NCBI GenBank assembly: GCA_003233235.1
Contig: QILF01000052.1
Coordinates: 1 to 40,579 of the forward strand
DNA from: Zetaproteobacteria bacterium
Lineage (GTDB): Bacteria > Pseudomonadota > Zetaproteobacteria > Mariprofundales > Mariprofundaceae
Length of the DNA stretch: 40,579 bases
Reading direction: 5' to 3'
In this document: positions 16,630 to 25,047 of the stretch, one piece after another
Numbering within the stretch: position 1 is the stretch's first letter
How the letters are laid out: every line of letters begins with the position of its first letter
The notes under the pieces: generated by a model
Seen by the model: only the letters and a program-made list of their open reading frames with translations
Databases searched by the model: none
What the model was told of the DNA's origin: nothing
Made by a program: the position numbers and the translations under genes

Positions 16630-17477
16630 CCGCGCAGGCGGTTCAAAACCGTATCTAACTCTGCCGCTTGCGCATATTTGATTCGCATCTCACCGCTGCC
16701 GTTTTTGCGGCAACGAATCTCCACCATTAAACCGAGACGGCGGGTTAAGTCATCCTGCAAAGCAGCCACATCGGCATCGACGGTAAGCGGTGCGGGTTTT
16801 GACGATGAAGAACGCGCTTTTCTAGCATGCATCTCCATTTGACGTGCACTCCAACCGCCCTCGACACATTGCGCGGCAAGGCGTTCGGCATCTTTGGCCG
16901 GCAATCCGACCAGTGCACGTGCATGGCCCATATCCAGTTCGCGGCGTTCAACCATGCGCTGAATTTTCTGCGATAGTTGTAACAAACGAATCAGATTGGT
17001 GACTTGCGTACGCGATTTCCCCATGCGCTCGGCAACATGTTGCTGCGTGCAGCCGAATTCTGAAATCATAAGCTGATATGCACGCGCTGATTCGATTGCC
17101 GTCAAATCATCGCGCTGCTCATTTTCGACCACAGCCAGTTCCAAAGCCTGCAAATCATCGACATCACGCACCACAGCAGGGATTTCCAGCAAACCTGCGG
17201 CTTGCGCCGCTCGCCAGCGTCGCTCGCCGGCAATCAATTCGTAATCCGCACCGTTTGGACGTAGTAGAATCGGCATCAACACACCATCTTTGCGCACGGA
17301 GGCGGTTAGCGTAGCCAATTCATCTTCGGAAAAACGACTCCTCGGCTGGAATCGATTCGGACGAATCTGTGAAATCGGAATACGACTTGCCTGAGATAAC
17401 TTTTCCGGGTTAGGCGCATCGCCAAGCAGCGCGTTTAGCCCTTTCCCAAGCCCTCGTTTTTTCTGACTGTTTTGCAT
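16626..17477 (-). CDS. parB: ParB, chromosome partition protein
   Basis: Binds parS and spreads to load the chromosome segregation machinery. The protein begins KKRGLGKGLNALLGD, the usual N-terminal ParA-contact region, then has the ParB/Srx CTPase domain with ELIAGERRWRAAQAAG and VVENEQRDDLTAIESA, and a helix-turn-helix (TQQHVAERMGKSRTQVTNLIRLLQL) for parS. The C-terminal dimerisation region ends in LNRLRG. I start at the ATG at 17477, which has AGGGG ahead; a GTG at 17483 is two codons upstream. It sits directly after parA. Confidence 0.95.
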   Translation of the reverse strand: MQNSQKKRGLGKGLNALLGDAPNPEKLSQASRIPISQIRPNRFQPRSRFSEDELATLTASVRKDGVLMPILLRPNGADYELIAGERRWRAAQAAGLLEIPAVVRDVDDLQALELAVVENEQRDDLTAIESARAYQLMISEFGCTQQHVAERMGKSRTQVTNLIRLLQLSQKIQRMVERRELDMGHARALVGLPAKDAERLAAQCVEGGWSARQMEMHARKARSSSSKPAPLTVDADVAALQDDLTRRLGLMVEIRCRKNGSGEMRIKYAQAAELDTVLNRLRG

Positions 17478-17485
17478 ATTCACCC

Positions 17486-18265
17486 CTATCCTCGCCGAAT
17501 CATTTCCTGTGCCACTTGCAAATAAGCCTGCGCACCCGTTGAACGAATATCATGATACATCGCCGGAATTCCGAAGCTCGGGGCCTCGGACAGACGCACA
17601 TTGCGCGGAATACAATGCTCGTAAACCTGTGACCCGAAATAACTTCGCACTTCCTCTTCCACTTGTACGCAAAGCCGGTTACGACGATCCACCATGGTTA
17701 AAAGAATGCCGTCCATATTCAAATACGGATTCAGGTTGGCGCGCACCCTGCGGATGGTGTCCATCAATTGTGTTAAACCTTCCATTGCATAAAATTCAGC
17801 CTGTAAGGTAATCATCACACGATCAGATGCGGCCAGCGCATTAAGTGTGATTAAATTTAGCGCTGGCGGGCAATCAATAAACACATAATCAAAAGGCTCG
17901 GCGGCATAATCCGAAAAAACCTTTTCCAGCACCTTTTCACGACCATCAACACCAACAAGCTCCACCTCAGCACCGGCCAGATCCATGCTTGCGGGAACGA
18001 TAAATAAACCTTCGCACGTGGTCGGTAAAATTGTGTTTTCAAGCGGCGCTTGATTGATAAACAGATCGTAGCTGCCCTGTTCTACTTGGCTCTTATCAAT
18101 CCCCAAGCCCGTGGTTGCGTTGCCCTGCGGGTCAATATCGAGCAACAGAACCCGCTTGTCCAGCGTCGCCAGCGATGCCGCCAAATTGATACTTGTCGTC
18201 GTTTTTCCGACGCCGCCTTTCTGGTTGGCGATGGCAACCACGCGCCTCATGCAACTATGTTTCAC
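17486..18265 (-). CDS. parA: ParA/Soj, chromosome partition ATPase
   Basis: A 259-residue ATPase with the deviant Walker A KGGVGKTTTSINLA, Walker A' LLLDIDPQGN and Walker B VFIDCPPALN, full-length and lacking the N-terminal DNA-binding extension of plasmid ParAs, so a chromosomal type. It moves ParB-parS complexes during segregation. The GTG at 18265 has AAGGGG before it; the ATG at 18250 is a downstream alternative with little ribosome site. The GTG option makes the gene overlap the rsmG end, and the start lies inside a parS site. Confidence 0.95.
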   Translation of the reverse strand: MKHSCMRRVVAIANQKGGVGKTTTSINLAASLATLDKRVLLLDIDPQGNATTGLGIDKSQVEQGSYDLFINQAPLENTILPTTCEGLFIVPASMDLAGAEVELVGVDGREKVLEKVFSDYAAEPFDYVFIDCPPALNLITLNALAASDRVMITLQAEFYAMEGLTQLMDTIRRVRANLNPYLNMDGILLTMVDRRNRLCVQVEEEVRSYFGSQVYEHCIPRNVRLSEAPSFGIPAMYHDIRSTGAQAYLQVAQEMIRRG

Positions 18266-18815
18266 GTGAAACCCCTTCCCTTCGATAACAATGAATGCGT
18301 TGTTTTAAGCCTTGAAGACAAACCGCATCATCACTTGAAATTTTCCAGCCAGCCACGACTTGCGCCTGCAAACTTTCCGGGACTGGAAGCACAGCCAACC
18401 CGTCCGCAACCATATGCGCTTCGATCATCGGCAGCAATGCTTCCGGTTGCGTTACCGCCCGCGCCACACAAACATCAGCCTGAATATCCTGCAAATCACG
18501 AATGTCGCAATCATATACCGTAGCGTTGATATTCAACAACCGAACGATATGGCGCAGAAATTCAGCGCGCTTCTTACGCCTTTCCACCAAAATTCCCCGC
18601 AAATTCCGCCGCGCCAATAAAATCGGAATGCCGGGGATGCCCATGCCGCTACCGACATCAAGCAAGGTTCCCGAATCAGGCAGCCAGCGACATAGCGCGC
18701 GCGAAGGTGTGACAAAACGCCGTTCAAATTCACCAGCATCCTTAATCGCCGTTAAATTCAGCGCCTTGGCGAAGCGCAAGGTCTCATCAACATACCGCTG
18801 AGAATCATTTTTCAC
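18255..18815 (-). CDS. rsmG: RsmG, 16S rRNA G527 N7-methyltransferase
   Basis: Class I SAM-dependent methyltransferase with the SAM motif LLDVGSGMGIPGIPILLARR and the downstream VCVARAVTQPEALLPM. It methylates G527 of 16S rRNA. I start at the GTG at 18815 (VKNDSQRYVDETLRFAKAL), 8 bases after the mnmG stop and with AAGG before it; the track ORF runs up to 18938 into mnmG. That gives 186 residues, slightly shorter than E. coli RsmG. Its last codons (GVSRET) are the parS palindrome. Confidence 0.93.
   Translation of the reverse strand: MKNDSQRYVDETLRFAKALNLTAIKDAGEFERRFVTPSRALCRWLPDSGTLLDVGSGMGIPGIPILLARRNLRGILVERRKKRAEFLRHIVRLLNINATVYDCDIRDLQDIQADVCVARAVTQPEALLPMIEAHMVADGLAVLPVPESLQAQVVAGWKISSDDAVCLQGLKQRIHCYRREGVSRET
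18258..18273. promoter_or_regulatory. parS: parS site 1
   Basis: TGTTTCACGTGAAACC matches the widely conserved parS 16-mer TGTTTCACGTGAAACA at 15 of 16 positions. It overlaps the end of rsmG and the parA start. Confidence 0.92.
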
Positions 18816-18823
18816 GAAAGGCC

Positions 18824-20719
18824 TTATTGCTTTGCCAGATAAAGCATAAGACAGCTTATTGCCGCTGGCGTTATGCCAGACAGGCGAGATGCCTGCCCGA
18901 GATTGGCTGGGCGCACTTGGTGCAGGCGCTGCCGACACTCAATACTCAATCCGGCCACCACTTCGTAATCCAGATCATCGGGAATCCGACGCTTTTCAAG
19001 TCCTTGAAAGCGCGAAACCTCCCGAGCCTGCTTCTGCAAATATCCATCGTAGTGAATCAGCGACTGCAAACTGGCATTGTCGCGTCTATCAAGACCGACG
19101 GCGCTATTCAGTAGCTGTATGGCAAGACGCACATCAACATCCTGACGGTGGGCATAAGCTGTAAACGCCATACCGTTCTCCGGCACGGGGAGGCCAGCAT
19201 CTTGTAAGCGGTTGCTCCATACCCGACCATGCCCGACCATTGTTGCCCGCATTTCGGTTTCTGCGGCCTGCAAGCGCTGCTGGCGACATTCAAACATGCG
19301 TTTTTGTTTATCGCTGTACAAACCTAGCCGGATAGCCGCCTCTCCGAGCCGCATATCTGCATTATCTTCTCGCAATTGCAGTCTGAATTCAGCGCGGGAA
19401 GTAAACATACGGTACGGCTCGCTTACCCCCTTGCGTACAAGATCATCAACCATTACACCCAGATAAGCCTCGGAACGATCTGGAACCCATGCCTCCAGAT
19501 CGCAGGCAAGCGCCGCCGCGTTAATTCCTGCCAAAAGCCCCTGTGCTGCCGCTTCCTCATAGCCTGTTGTACCATTGATTTGCCCGGCATGAAACAAGCC
19601 GCTGATTTTTTTACACTCCAAGGTGTGTTTCAATTCTGTCGGGTCCACATAATCATATTCTATAGCATAGCCCGGGCGGATAATAACGGCGTGCTCAAGG
19701 CCGGTAATGGCGCGAACAAATTTCCATTGCACGTCAACAGGCATCGAGGTGGAAATTCCATTCGGGTAAATCTCTTCATGATCACGACCCTCGGGTTCAA
19801 GAAATATCTGATGGCTCTCTTTGTCGGCAAAGCGCACCACTTTGTCCTCAATGCTTGGGCAATAGCGCGGCCCCCTAGAGCTAATCGCGCCCGAATACAT
19901 TGGAGAACGCTCTAAATGTGCGCGCAGAATATCATGTGATTTCGCGGTTGTGCGCGTGATATAACATGGGATTTGTTTTTCAATAAGCTTTTCACTCAGC
20001 GTGGAAAAGGGCAATACATCTACATCCCCGGGCTGCTCCTCAAGCCCTTCCCAGCAAATGCTACGTGCATCCAGCCGAGGTGGGGTTCCTGTTTTCAGGC
20101 GGCCAAGACGCAGTTCCTTTTGATAAAGCTCATCTGTCAAACCAACAATTGCCGCATCACCTGCTCGTCCGGCAGGAAAGGTTTTGTCGCCAACGTGAAT
20201 TAAACCACCCAAAAAGGTTCCTGTTGTTAGTACCACCGCTCCTGCCGAATGTGCCAGACCGAGTTCATCAATCGCACCGACTACGCGCTGTTGCTCAAAC
20301 ATGAGTTCGTGCACCGAACCCTGATGCAGTACAACACCGGATTCGGCAAGGTGCCGACGCATATGAATATGATACAAACGGCGATCGCACTGCGCTCGTG
20401 TCGCCTGTACTGCCGGGCCTTTGCCGCTATTCAATAACCGGTATTGCAGTGCTGAAACATCCGTCACTAGAGCCATAGCACCGCCCAAGGCATCCACCTC
20501 GCGTACCAGATGCCCTTTGCCGACGCCTCCGATGGCCGGATTGCAGGACATTTTAGCAATGGTATCCAGATTTTGTGTAATCAGGCGTACGCGTACACCA
20601 CGCCGGGCCGCAGCCAGTGCGGCTTCACATCCGGCATGACCCGCACCGATAACCAGAACATCGACCGCACCTGCCGGATGTTTCACGTGAAACGTGTTGT
20701 TGTTTTTATTTTCGCTCAT
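18824..20719 (-). CDS. mnmG: MnmG (GidA), tRNA uridine modification enzyme
   Basis: Flavoprotein that with MnmE makes the cmnm5 modification at the wobble uridine of certain tRNAs. The 631-residue protein has the FAD motif [21 protein letters not shown], then [68 protein letters not shown] and a C-terminal region [14 protein letters not shown]. All are typical. The first residues encode a parS site (NTFHVKHP). The gene heads the mnmG-rsmG-parA-parB order found near the origin in many Proteobacteria. mnmE is not in the window. Confidence 0.97.
   Translation of the reverse strand: MSENKNNNTFHVKHPAGAVDVLVIGAGHAGCEAALAAARRGVRVRLITQNLDTIAKMSCNPAIGGVGKGHLVREVDALGGAMALVTDVSALQYRLLNSGKGPAVQATRAQCDRRLYHIHMRRHLAESGVVLHQGSVHELMFEQQRVVGAIDELGLAHSAGAVVLTTGTFLGGLIHVGDKTFPAGRAGDAAIVGLTDELYQKELRLGRLKTGTPPRLDARSICWEGLEEQPGDVDVLPFSTLSEKLIEKQIPCYITRTTAKSHDILRAHLERSPMYSGAISSRGPRYCPSIEDKVVRFADKESHQIFLEPEGRDHEEIYPNGISTSMPVDVQWKFVRAITGLEHAVIIRPGYAIEYDYVDPTELKHTLECKKISGLFHAGQINGTTGYEEAAAQGLLAGINAAALACDLEAWVPDRSEAYLGVMVDDLVRKGVSEPYRMFTSRAEFRLQLREDNADMRLGEAAIRLGLYSDKQKRMFECRQQRLQAAETEMRATMVGHGRVWSNRLQDAGLPVPENGMAFTAYAHRQDVDVRLAIQLLNSAVGLDRRDNASLQSLIHYDGYLQKQAREVSRFQGLEKRRIPDDLDYEVVAGLSIECRQRLHQVRPANLGQASRLSGITPAAISCLMLYLAKQ
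20679..20694. promoter_or_regulatory. parS: parS site 2
   Basis: TGTTTCACGTGAAACG matches parS at 15 of 16 positions. It lies within the first codons of mnmG. With site 1 it brackets mnmG-rsmG, giving two ParB nucleation sites 2.4 kb apart. Confidence 0.92.
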
Positions 20720-20761
20720 GGGGTGACAAGGTTAAGGGCGGGGCAGGTACAAATCCAGCGC

Positions 20762-20789
20762 AAAAAAAAGGGAGGCCGAAGCCCCCCTC
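20762..20789 (-). terminator. Intrinsic terminator of the prk gene
   Basis: On the minus strand an 8-bp stem with a TTCG loop (AGGGGGGC, TTCG, GCCTCCCT, one G-U pair) is followed by eight T. It lies 18 bases after the prk stop and separates prk from mnmG. Confidence 0.92.
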
Positions 20790-20806
20790 TAAAACAGTGT
20801 TTGTAA

Positions 20807-21670
20807 TTACGATTTGCGCCGCTTCTCAAGCAACTCATGCATAATGGGTGTAAGAATCAGCTCCATTGCCAGAACCATTTTCGCCGCAGGTATAACAAGG
20901 GTATTGCGCCGCGACATAAATGAGTCCTTCAGCATGGAAATTAGCCACGGGAAATTAATCCCCCACTTCTGCGGGTCACGGATACGAATCACAATCACGC
21001 TTTCATCAGGCGTCGGTACATCGCGTGCAATAAACGGATTGGATGTATCGACCAGCGGTACACGTTGAAAGTTAATATCTGTATTCGTGAATTGCGGGGT
21101 AATGAAATGGACATAGTCATGCATACGCGACAGAATATTATCCACAACGGCTTCCTCGGAATAACCGCGCATTGCCGTGTCGCGATGGATCTTCTGAATC
21201 CATTCAAGATTAACAACAGGCACAACGCCCATCATCAAATCGACATAGGGGCGAACCTCTTCAACACCGCCATGCAGGCCTTCATAGAAAAGCAAATCAC
21301 TGCCCTCACCGATTTCCCGCCAGTCGGTAAAACGTCCGGCTTCCACGCCATAAATTTTGGCTTCATCATCGTCATGCACATAGGTTCTTGCCATGCCGCG
21401 CCCTGTTCGGCGATATGACTCGAACAATGCGGCAATTTTATCGAAAAGATTGGCATCGGCAGAAAAATGGCTTAAGCGTTTGCCCGCAGCCTCAAATTTT
21501 TTGGATTGCTCACGGAATTCATAACGATCAAATTTATGAAAGCAATCACCCTCAACAATCGCCGGCGTCACTTTCTCACGGCGAAAAATATGCTCCAATG
21601 CCACTTTGGCAGTGCTTGTACCCGCTCCGGAAGAACCCGTTACGGAAATGACTGGATATTTATCGGACAT
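20807..21670 (-). CDS. prk: Phosphoribulokinase (class I, Calvin cycle)
   Basis: Makes ribulose-1,5-bisphosphate, the CO2 acceptor of RuBisCO, from ribulose-5-phosphate and ATP. The 287-residue protein has the P-loop GSSGAGTST (residues 12-20), followed by VEGDCFHKFDRYEFRE and FYEGLHGGVEEVRPYVD, which are typical of the bacterial class I enzyme (about 290 residues). The TTCAGGAGGGGCGT leader gives a strong ribosome site. It is a stand-alone gene with its own terminator, away from any RuBisCO or CbbR gene in this window. It is the best evidence that the organism fixes CO2. Confidence 0.96.
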   Translation of the reverse strand: MSDKYPVISVTGSSGAGTSTAKVALEHIFRREKVTPAIVEGDCFHKFDRYEFREQSKKFEAAGKRLSHFSADANLFDKIAALFESYRRTGRGMARTYVHDDDEAKIYGVEAGRFTDWREIGEGSDLLFYEGLHGGVEEVRPYVDLMMGVVPVVNLEWIQKIHRDTAMRGYSEEAVVDNILSRMHDYVHFITPQFTNTDINFQRVPLVDTSNPFIARDVPTPDESVIVIRIRDPQKWGINFPWLISMLKDSFMSRRNTLVIPAAKMVLAMELILTPIMHELLEKRRKS

Positions 21671-21693
21671 ACGCCCCTCCTGAAAGTTATAAT
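21664..21693 (+). promoter_or_regulatory. Candidate plus-strand promoter facing away from prk
   Basis: CGGACA (4 of 6 to TTGACA) and a perfect TATAAT (21688-21693) are separated by 18 bases. Transcription would start near 21700 into the spacer between prk and ccdA, where no gene is annotated on that strand. Confidence 0.3.
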
Positions 21694-21699
21694 AAAAAC

Positions 21700-21844
21700 A
21701 GGCAATTACATGAATCCCATCTCCCTATACCTGTCTTTTGGGAGGCCATTCATTTCTTGCGGACACGGATTATGCCGTAGAACAGGGGTCTCCTACAAGG
21801 GCGGGTGTTTGCCACACAGTTTAAGCGCGGGTGGAAAGGTCGCA
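21700..21844 (+). ncRNA. Possible structured RNA in the prk-ccdA spacer (unidentified)
   Basis: A 174-base spacer (21671-21844) with no open reading frame. Complementary segments include CTCCC with GGGAG, and GGAGGCC with GGTCTCC, and these are mutually exclusive folds. A promoter-like sequence precedes it on the plus strand. The length would suit a small RNA such as 6S, but I cannot match it to a family, and no terminator is visible. Alternatively it is only the prk leader on the minus strand. Confidence 0.2.
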
Positions 21845-22591
21845 TCAGGGAATCAGCGTATTTTCGATGTTGGCAAGGAATGGTGCGTAAGTGATCAGCC
21901 AGCCGGATAAAATGCTGAAACTACCAAGAAAAATAAGCAGCCCTACCAGCATCAGTAGAATACCGGATATGATTTCGACAAGATGAAGGTAGCGGCGAAA
22001 ATTTTGCATCCAGCTGATGAAATGGTTGGTCGCCGCTGCCGCAAGCAGAAATGGAATACCGAGACCGAGGGAATAAACAGCGAGAAGAGCTGTACCGTGC
22101 AGCACCTGATCCTGCGCACCGGCCATAGCCAGAATGGCACCTAAAATCGGCCCGATGCAGGGTGTCCAGCCAAAAGCGAAGGCGGCCCCCAGTACAATCG
22201 CACCCGTGGCGCGCGTGCCTTGCACGCCGCTGGTATTTACATGCGCATCCACCATCAGAAAAGGAATGCGAATCAGACCGGTGTAGTGCAGGCCGAAGAC
22301 GAAAATAACAATTCCGGCAACTTTTCCCAGCTGTTGAAGGTGACCGAGCAACCACTGGCCGAAAAATGTCGCCGATGCTCCGAGGGCGATAAACACAAGA
22401 CTGAAACCGAGGATAAACCATAACGATTGCAACATGGCGCGGCGGCGAACATCGGGGGCTTCCGTTTTTAGCGCATCGACAGAGACGCCACTAATATACG
22501 ATAAATAGGCAGGAACCAGCGGCAGGACACAGGGGGAGAGAAAGGATAACAGTCCGGCCAGCAGTGCGCCGGCGAAGGATACTTCAAGCAT
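21845..22591 (-). CDS. ccdA: CcdA/DsbD-type thiol transporter for cytochrome c biogenesis
   Basis: An inner-membrane protein with about six helices and the two conserved cysteine motifs, LSFLSPCVLPLVPAYLSYISG and FGWTPCIGPILGA, which relay electrons across the membrane to reduce haem-attachment cysteines. The start is either the ATG at 22591, with GAGG 6-7 bases ahead, or the ATG at 22603 used by the track; I take 22591. It overlaps cutA by 8 bases. It fits the multi-haem cytochrome elsewhere in the window, although it does not lie next to it. Confidence 0.9.
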   Translation of the reverse strand: MLEVSFAGALLAGLLSFLSPCVLPLVPAYLSYISGVSVDALKTEAPDVRRRAMLQSLWFILGFSLVFIALGASATFFGQWLLGHLQQLGKVAGIVIFVFGLHYTGLIRIPFLMVDAHVNTSGVQGTRATGAIVLGAAFAFGWTPCIGPILGAILAMAGAQDQVLHGTALLAVYSLGLGIPFLLAAAATNHFISWMQNFRRYLHLVEIISGILLMLVGLLIFLGSFSILSGWLITYAPFLANIENTLIP

Positions 22592-22937
22592 GGGTTGCCT
22601 CATTTTCCGAATTGGTTTCCGGGGATGTTGATATGTTTACCCAAGCGGCATATTGCTCAGCCGCCCGGCCTTTCAAGACGATAATCTCCGGAATATCATA
22701 GGGGTGATGTCGTTCAAGCCATTGTTTTATTTCAGATATCCGCTTGCTGGATGTTTTGATGCTCAGAAAATATTCCGTATTTTCCTGAACGTGTCCTTGC
22801 CAGCGATAGACGGATGTGCCGCGCGCGGAAATTTGCACACAGGCGGCCAAACCGCTTTCGACCATCTGTTTGGCCAGAGTCTTCGCCGTGGACGCGTCGT
22901 CAATGCTTGTTAATATGATGCCCAGATGATTGTTCAC
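22584..22937 (-). CDS. cutA: CutA, divalent-cation tolerance protein
   Basis: A 117-residue protein of the CutA1 family. The stretch LAKQMVESGLAACVQI, then YRWQGHVQE, TEYFLSIKTS and HPYDIPEIIVL are the family signatures of this trimeric ferredoxin-like fold. Its function is unsettled. It is the first gene of the cutA-ccdA pair, an arrangement also seen in other Proteobacteria where cutA lies beside dsbD. The C-terminal tail (STSPETNSENEATHA) is polar and is specific to this protein. Confidence 0.92.
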   Translation of the reverse strand: MNNHLGIILTSIDDASTAKTLAKQMVESGLAACVQISARGTSVYRWQGHVQENTEYFLSIKTSSKRISEIKQWLERHHPYDIPEIIVLKGRAAEQYAAWVNISTSPETNSENEATHA

Positions 22938-22973
22938 CCGCGCATTCTACCCGATAGGATAATGAAGGGAATG

Positions 22974-23012
22974 TTAAGGATGTGCTGATTTATTCCTGCA
23001 GCACTTCCTTAA
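22974..23012. repeat. Minimal copy of the IS5-like MITE end
   Basis: TTAA flanks a 31-base body that opens with GGATGTGCTGATTTATTC and closes with CAGCACTTCC, whose first and last ten bases are complementary with one mismatch. The opening 18 bases agree at 15 or 16 positions with the ends of the element at 9177-9323, and TTAA fits the same YTAR target rule. It looks like an element deleted down to its tips. It lies between cutA and acs, which diverge. Confidence 0.5.
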
Positions 23013-23066
23013 GTGACGTTTTGCTTTTACATTCGGGTGCGACATTTAACCGGACAAGGAGGCCCC

Positions 23067-25013
23067 ATGAGCGGAGCTATCGAATCAATCCTTAATGAAA
23101 CACGTTTGTTTCTACCGCCGGAAAATTCTGCTGCGTGTATTGCCAGCATGGAGCAGTACCATGCGTTACGAAAGCGGTTCGATGCGGATTTTTCCGGCAC
23201 ATGGGGAGAATTGGCCGAGCAGCACATCCATTGGCGTAAGCCTTTCTCCACCGTGTTGGACGATACGGATGCGCCGTTTTTCAAGTGGTTTGCCGATGGC
23301 GAGATGAATGTATCCGAAAATTGTCTGGACCGGCATGTGGATGCCGGTTTCGGTGAACGTACGGCCATTATTTGGGAAGGTGAGTCGGGTGAGGTGCGGC
23401 AGATCAGTTATGCCGCGCTGTTGTCGGATGTCTGTCGTGCAGCCAATGCGATGCGTGAGCTGGGTGTGAAAAAGGGTGACCGGGTGATTATCTATATGCC
23501 GATGATACCTGAAGCGGCGGTGGCGATGCTGGCTTGCACGCGTATCGGTGCGACGCATTCGGTGGTGTTCGGTGCTTTTTCGGCGCATGCCTTGCACGAA
23601 CGCATTGTCGATGCCGGAGCGAAAATGATTGTGACTGCCGACGGTGGCTGGCGACGTGGCAAGGTGCATGCGCTCAAGCCCAGCGTGGATATGGCGCTTG
23701 GCGAAGGTAGCAATAAAGTTGAACACGTTATGGTGGTGCGTCGCGGTGGTAATGCAGTGGCTTGGCAGGAAGGGCGTGATGTCGAATGGCAGCAGGCACT
23801 GGCCGGGCAATCGGATATATGCGAGCCGCTGGCCGTGAGTGCCGAACATCCGATGTTCATTCTTTATACCTCAGGTTCGACCGGTTCACCGAAAGGCATT
23901 GTGCATGCCAGCGGCGGTTATCTGTTGTGGTCAATGCTGACCATGCAGTGGGTATTCGATTTTCAAACGGATAGCGATGTGTTTTGGTGTACCGCTGATA
24001 TCGGCTGGATTACCGGACACACCTATTCCGTTTACGGGCCGTTGGCCTGTGGCGGCACGACGCTGATGTACGAAGGCGTGCCGACTTACCCCGATGCAGG
24101 TCGTTTGTGGAAGATTTGTGCTGATCACGGGGTGACGGTTTTCTATACTGCACCGACAGCAATTCGCGCCCTGATTAAAGCAGGCGATGCATGGCCGCAA
24201 CAGCATGATCTTTGCAAATTACGTGTGCTGGGAACAGTCGGCGAGCCGATTAATCCCGAGGCATGGATATGGTATCGCAAGATGATTGGCGGCGAGCGAT
24301 GCCCTATTGTCGATACATGGTGGCAGACTGAAACCGGTGGTCACATGATTTCACCGCTGCCGTTTGCAACCGCAACCAAACCGGGTTCGGCGTGTTTGCC
24401 GTTGCCGGGCGTGTTTGCCGAAGTGGTTGATGCCGAAGGTGAGCCGGTTGGCAAAGGTCAGGGTGGATTGTTGGTGGTGAGTAAACCATGGCCATCGATG
24501 TTGCGTGGTATTTGGGGCGATGCGGAACGCTACCGTGATACTTACTGGAATAAATTCGGCAACCGCTATTATTTTGCCGGTGATGGTGCACGCACGGACG
24601 AAGACGGTTATTTCTGGATTATGGGACGCGTGGACGATGTGTTAAATGTTGCCGGTCACCGGCTGGGGACGATGGAAATTGAGTCGGCACTGGTGTCGCA
24701 TCCGGCGGTGGCAGAAGCGGCGGTTGTCGGTCGGCCTGATGAAATTAAGGGCGAGGCGATTTGTGCATTTGTGGTGCTGAAATCTGGAGATGTCGAATCA
24801 TTAGCAGGCGAATTGCGTCAACATGTGACCTCTGAAATTGGCGCAATTGCCAAGCCGGATGAGATTCGTTTTACCGATAACCTTCCCAAAACAAGATCCG
24901 GCAAGATTATGCGCAGGTTGCTGCGTGATATTGCTGCCGGACGGGATATTACTCAGGATATTAGCACCTTGGAGGATCATCGGGTCATTGAGCAGTTACA
25001 GGCTCAGAGATAA
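23067..25013 (+). CDS. acs: Acetyl-CoA synthetase (AMP-forming)
   Basis: Activates acetate to acetyl-CoA through acetyl-AMP. The 648-residue protein has the AMP-binding motif [31 protein letters not shown], and the C-terminal [16 protein letters not shown] containing the lysine acetylated in bacterial Acs. The track ORF starts at 23013, but the ATG at 23067 follows a perfect AAGGAGG and gives the family length. The next gene begins about 8-35 bases later and is probably co-transcribed. Confidence 0.96.
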   Translation: MSGAIESILNETRLFLPPENSAACIASMEQYHALRKRFDADFSGTWGELAEQHIHWRKPFSTVLDDTDAPFFKWFADGEMNVSENCLDRHVDAGFGERTAIIWEGESGEVRQISYAALLSDVCRAANAMRELGVKKGDRVIIYMPMIPEAAVAMLACTRIGATHSVVFGAFSAHALHERIVDAGAKMIVTADGGWRRGKVHALKPSVDMALGEGSNKVEHVMVVRRGGNAVAWQEGRDVEWQQALAGQSDICEPLAVSAEHPMFILYTSGSTGSPKGIVHASGGYLLWSMLTMQWVFDFQTDSDVFWCTADIGWITGHTYSVYGPLACGGTTLMYEGVPTYPDAGRLWKICADHGVTVFYTAPTAIRALIKAGDAWPQQHDLCKLRVLGTVGEPINPEAWIWYRKMIGGERCPIVDTWWQTETGGHMISPLPFATATKPGSACLPLPGVFAEVVDAEGEPVGKGQGGLLVVSKPWPSMLRGIWGDAERYRDTYWNKFGNRYYFAGDGARTDEDGYFWIMGRVDDVLNVAGHRLGTMEIESALVSHPAVAEAAVVGRPDEIKGEAICAFVVLKSGDVESLAGELRQHVTSEIGAIAKPDEIRFTDNLPKTRSGKIMRRLLRDIAAGRDITQDISTLEDHRVIEQLQAQR

Positions 25014-25047
25014 ACAGCCCGTGTTATTTCGCCATCACACCGGCCAC

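Noticed and set aside
23166-23849. Minus-strand ORF of 227 residues inside acs
   Set aside because: Histidine- and arginine-rich shadow of a fully recognised gene.
24838-25047. Upstream extension of the DUF748-like ORF
   Set aside because: It lies within the acs coding sequence in another frame and precedes the membrane helix by 70 residues.
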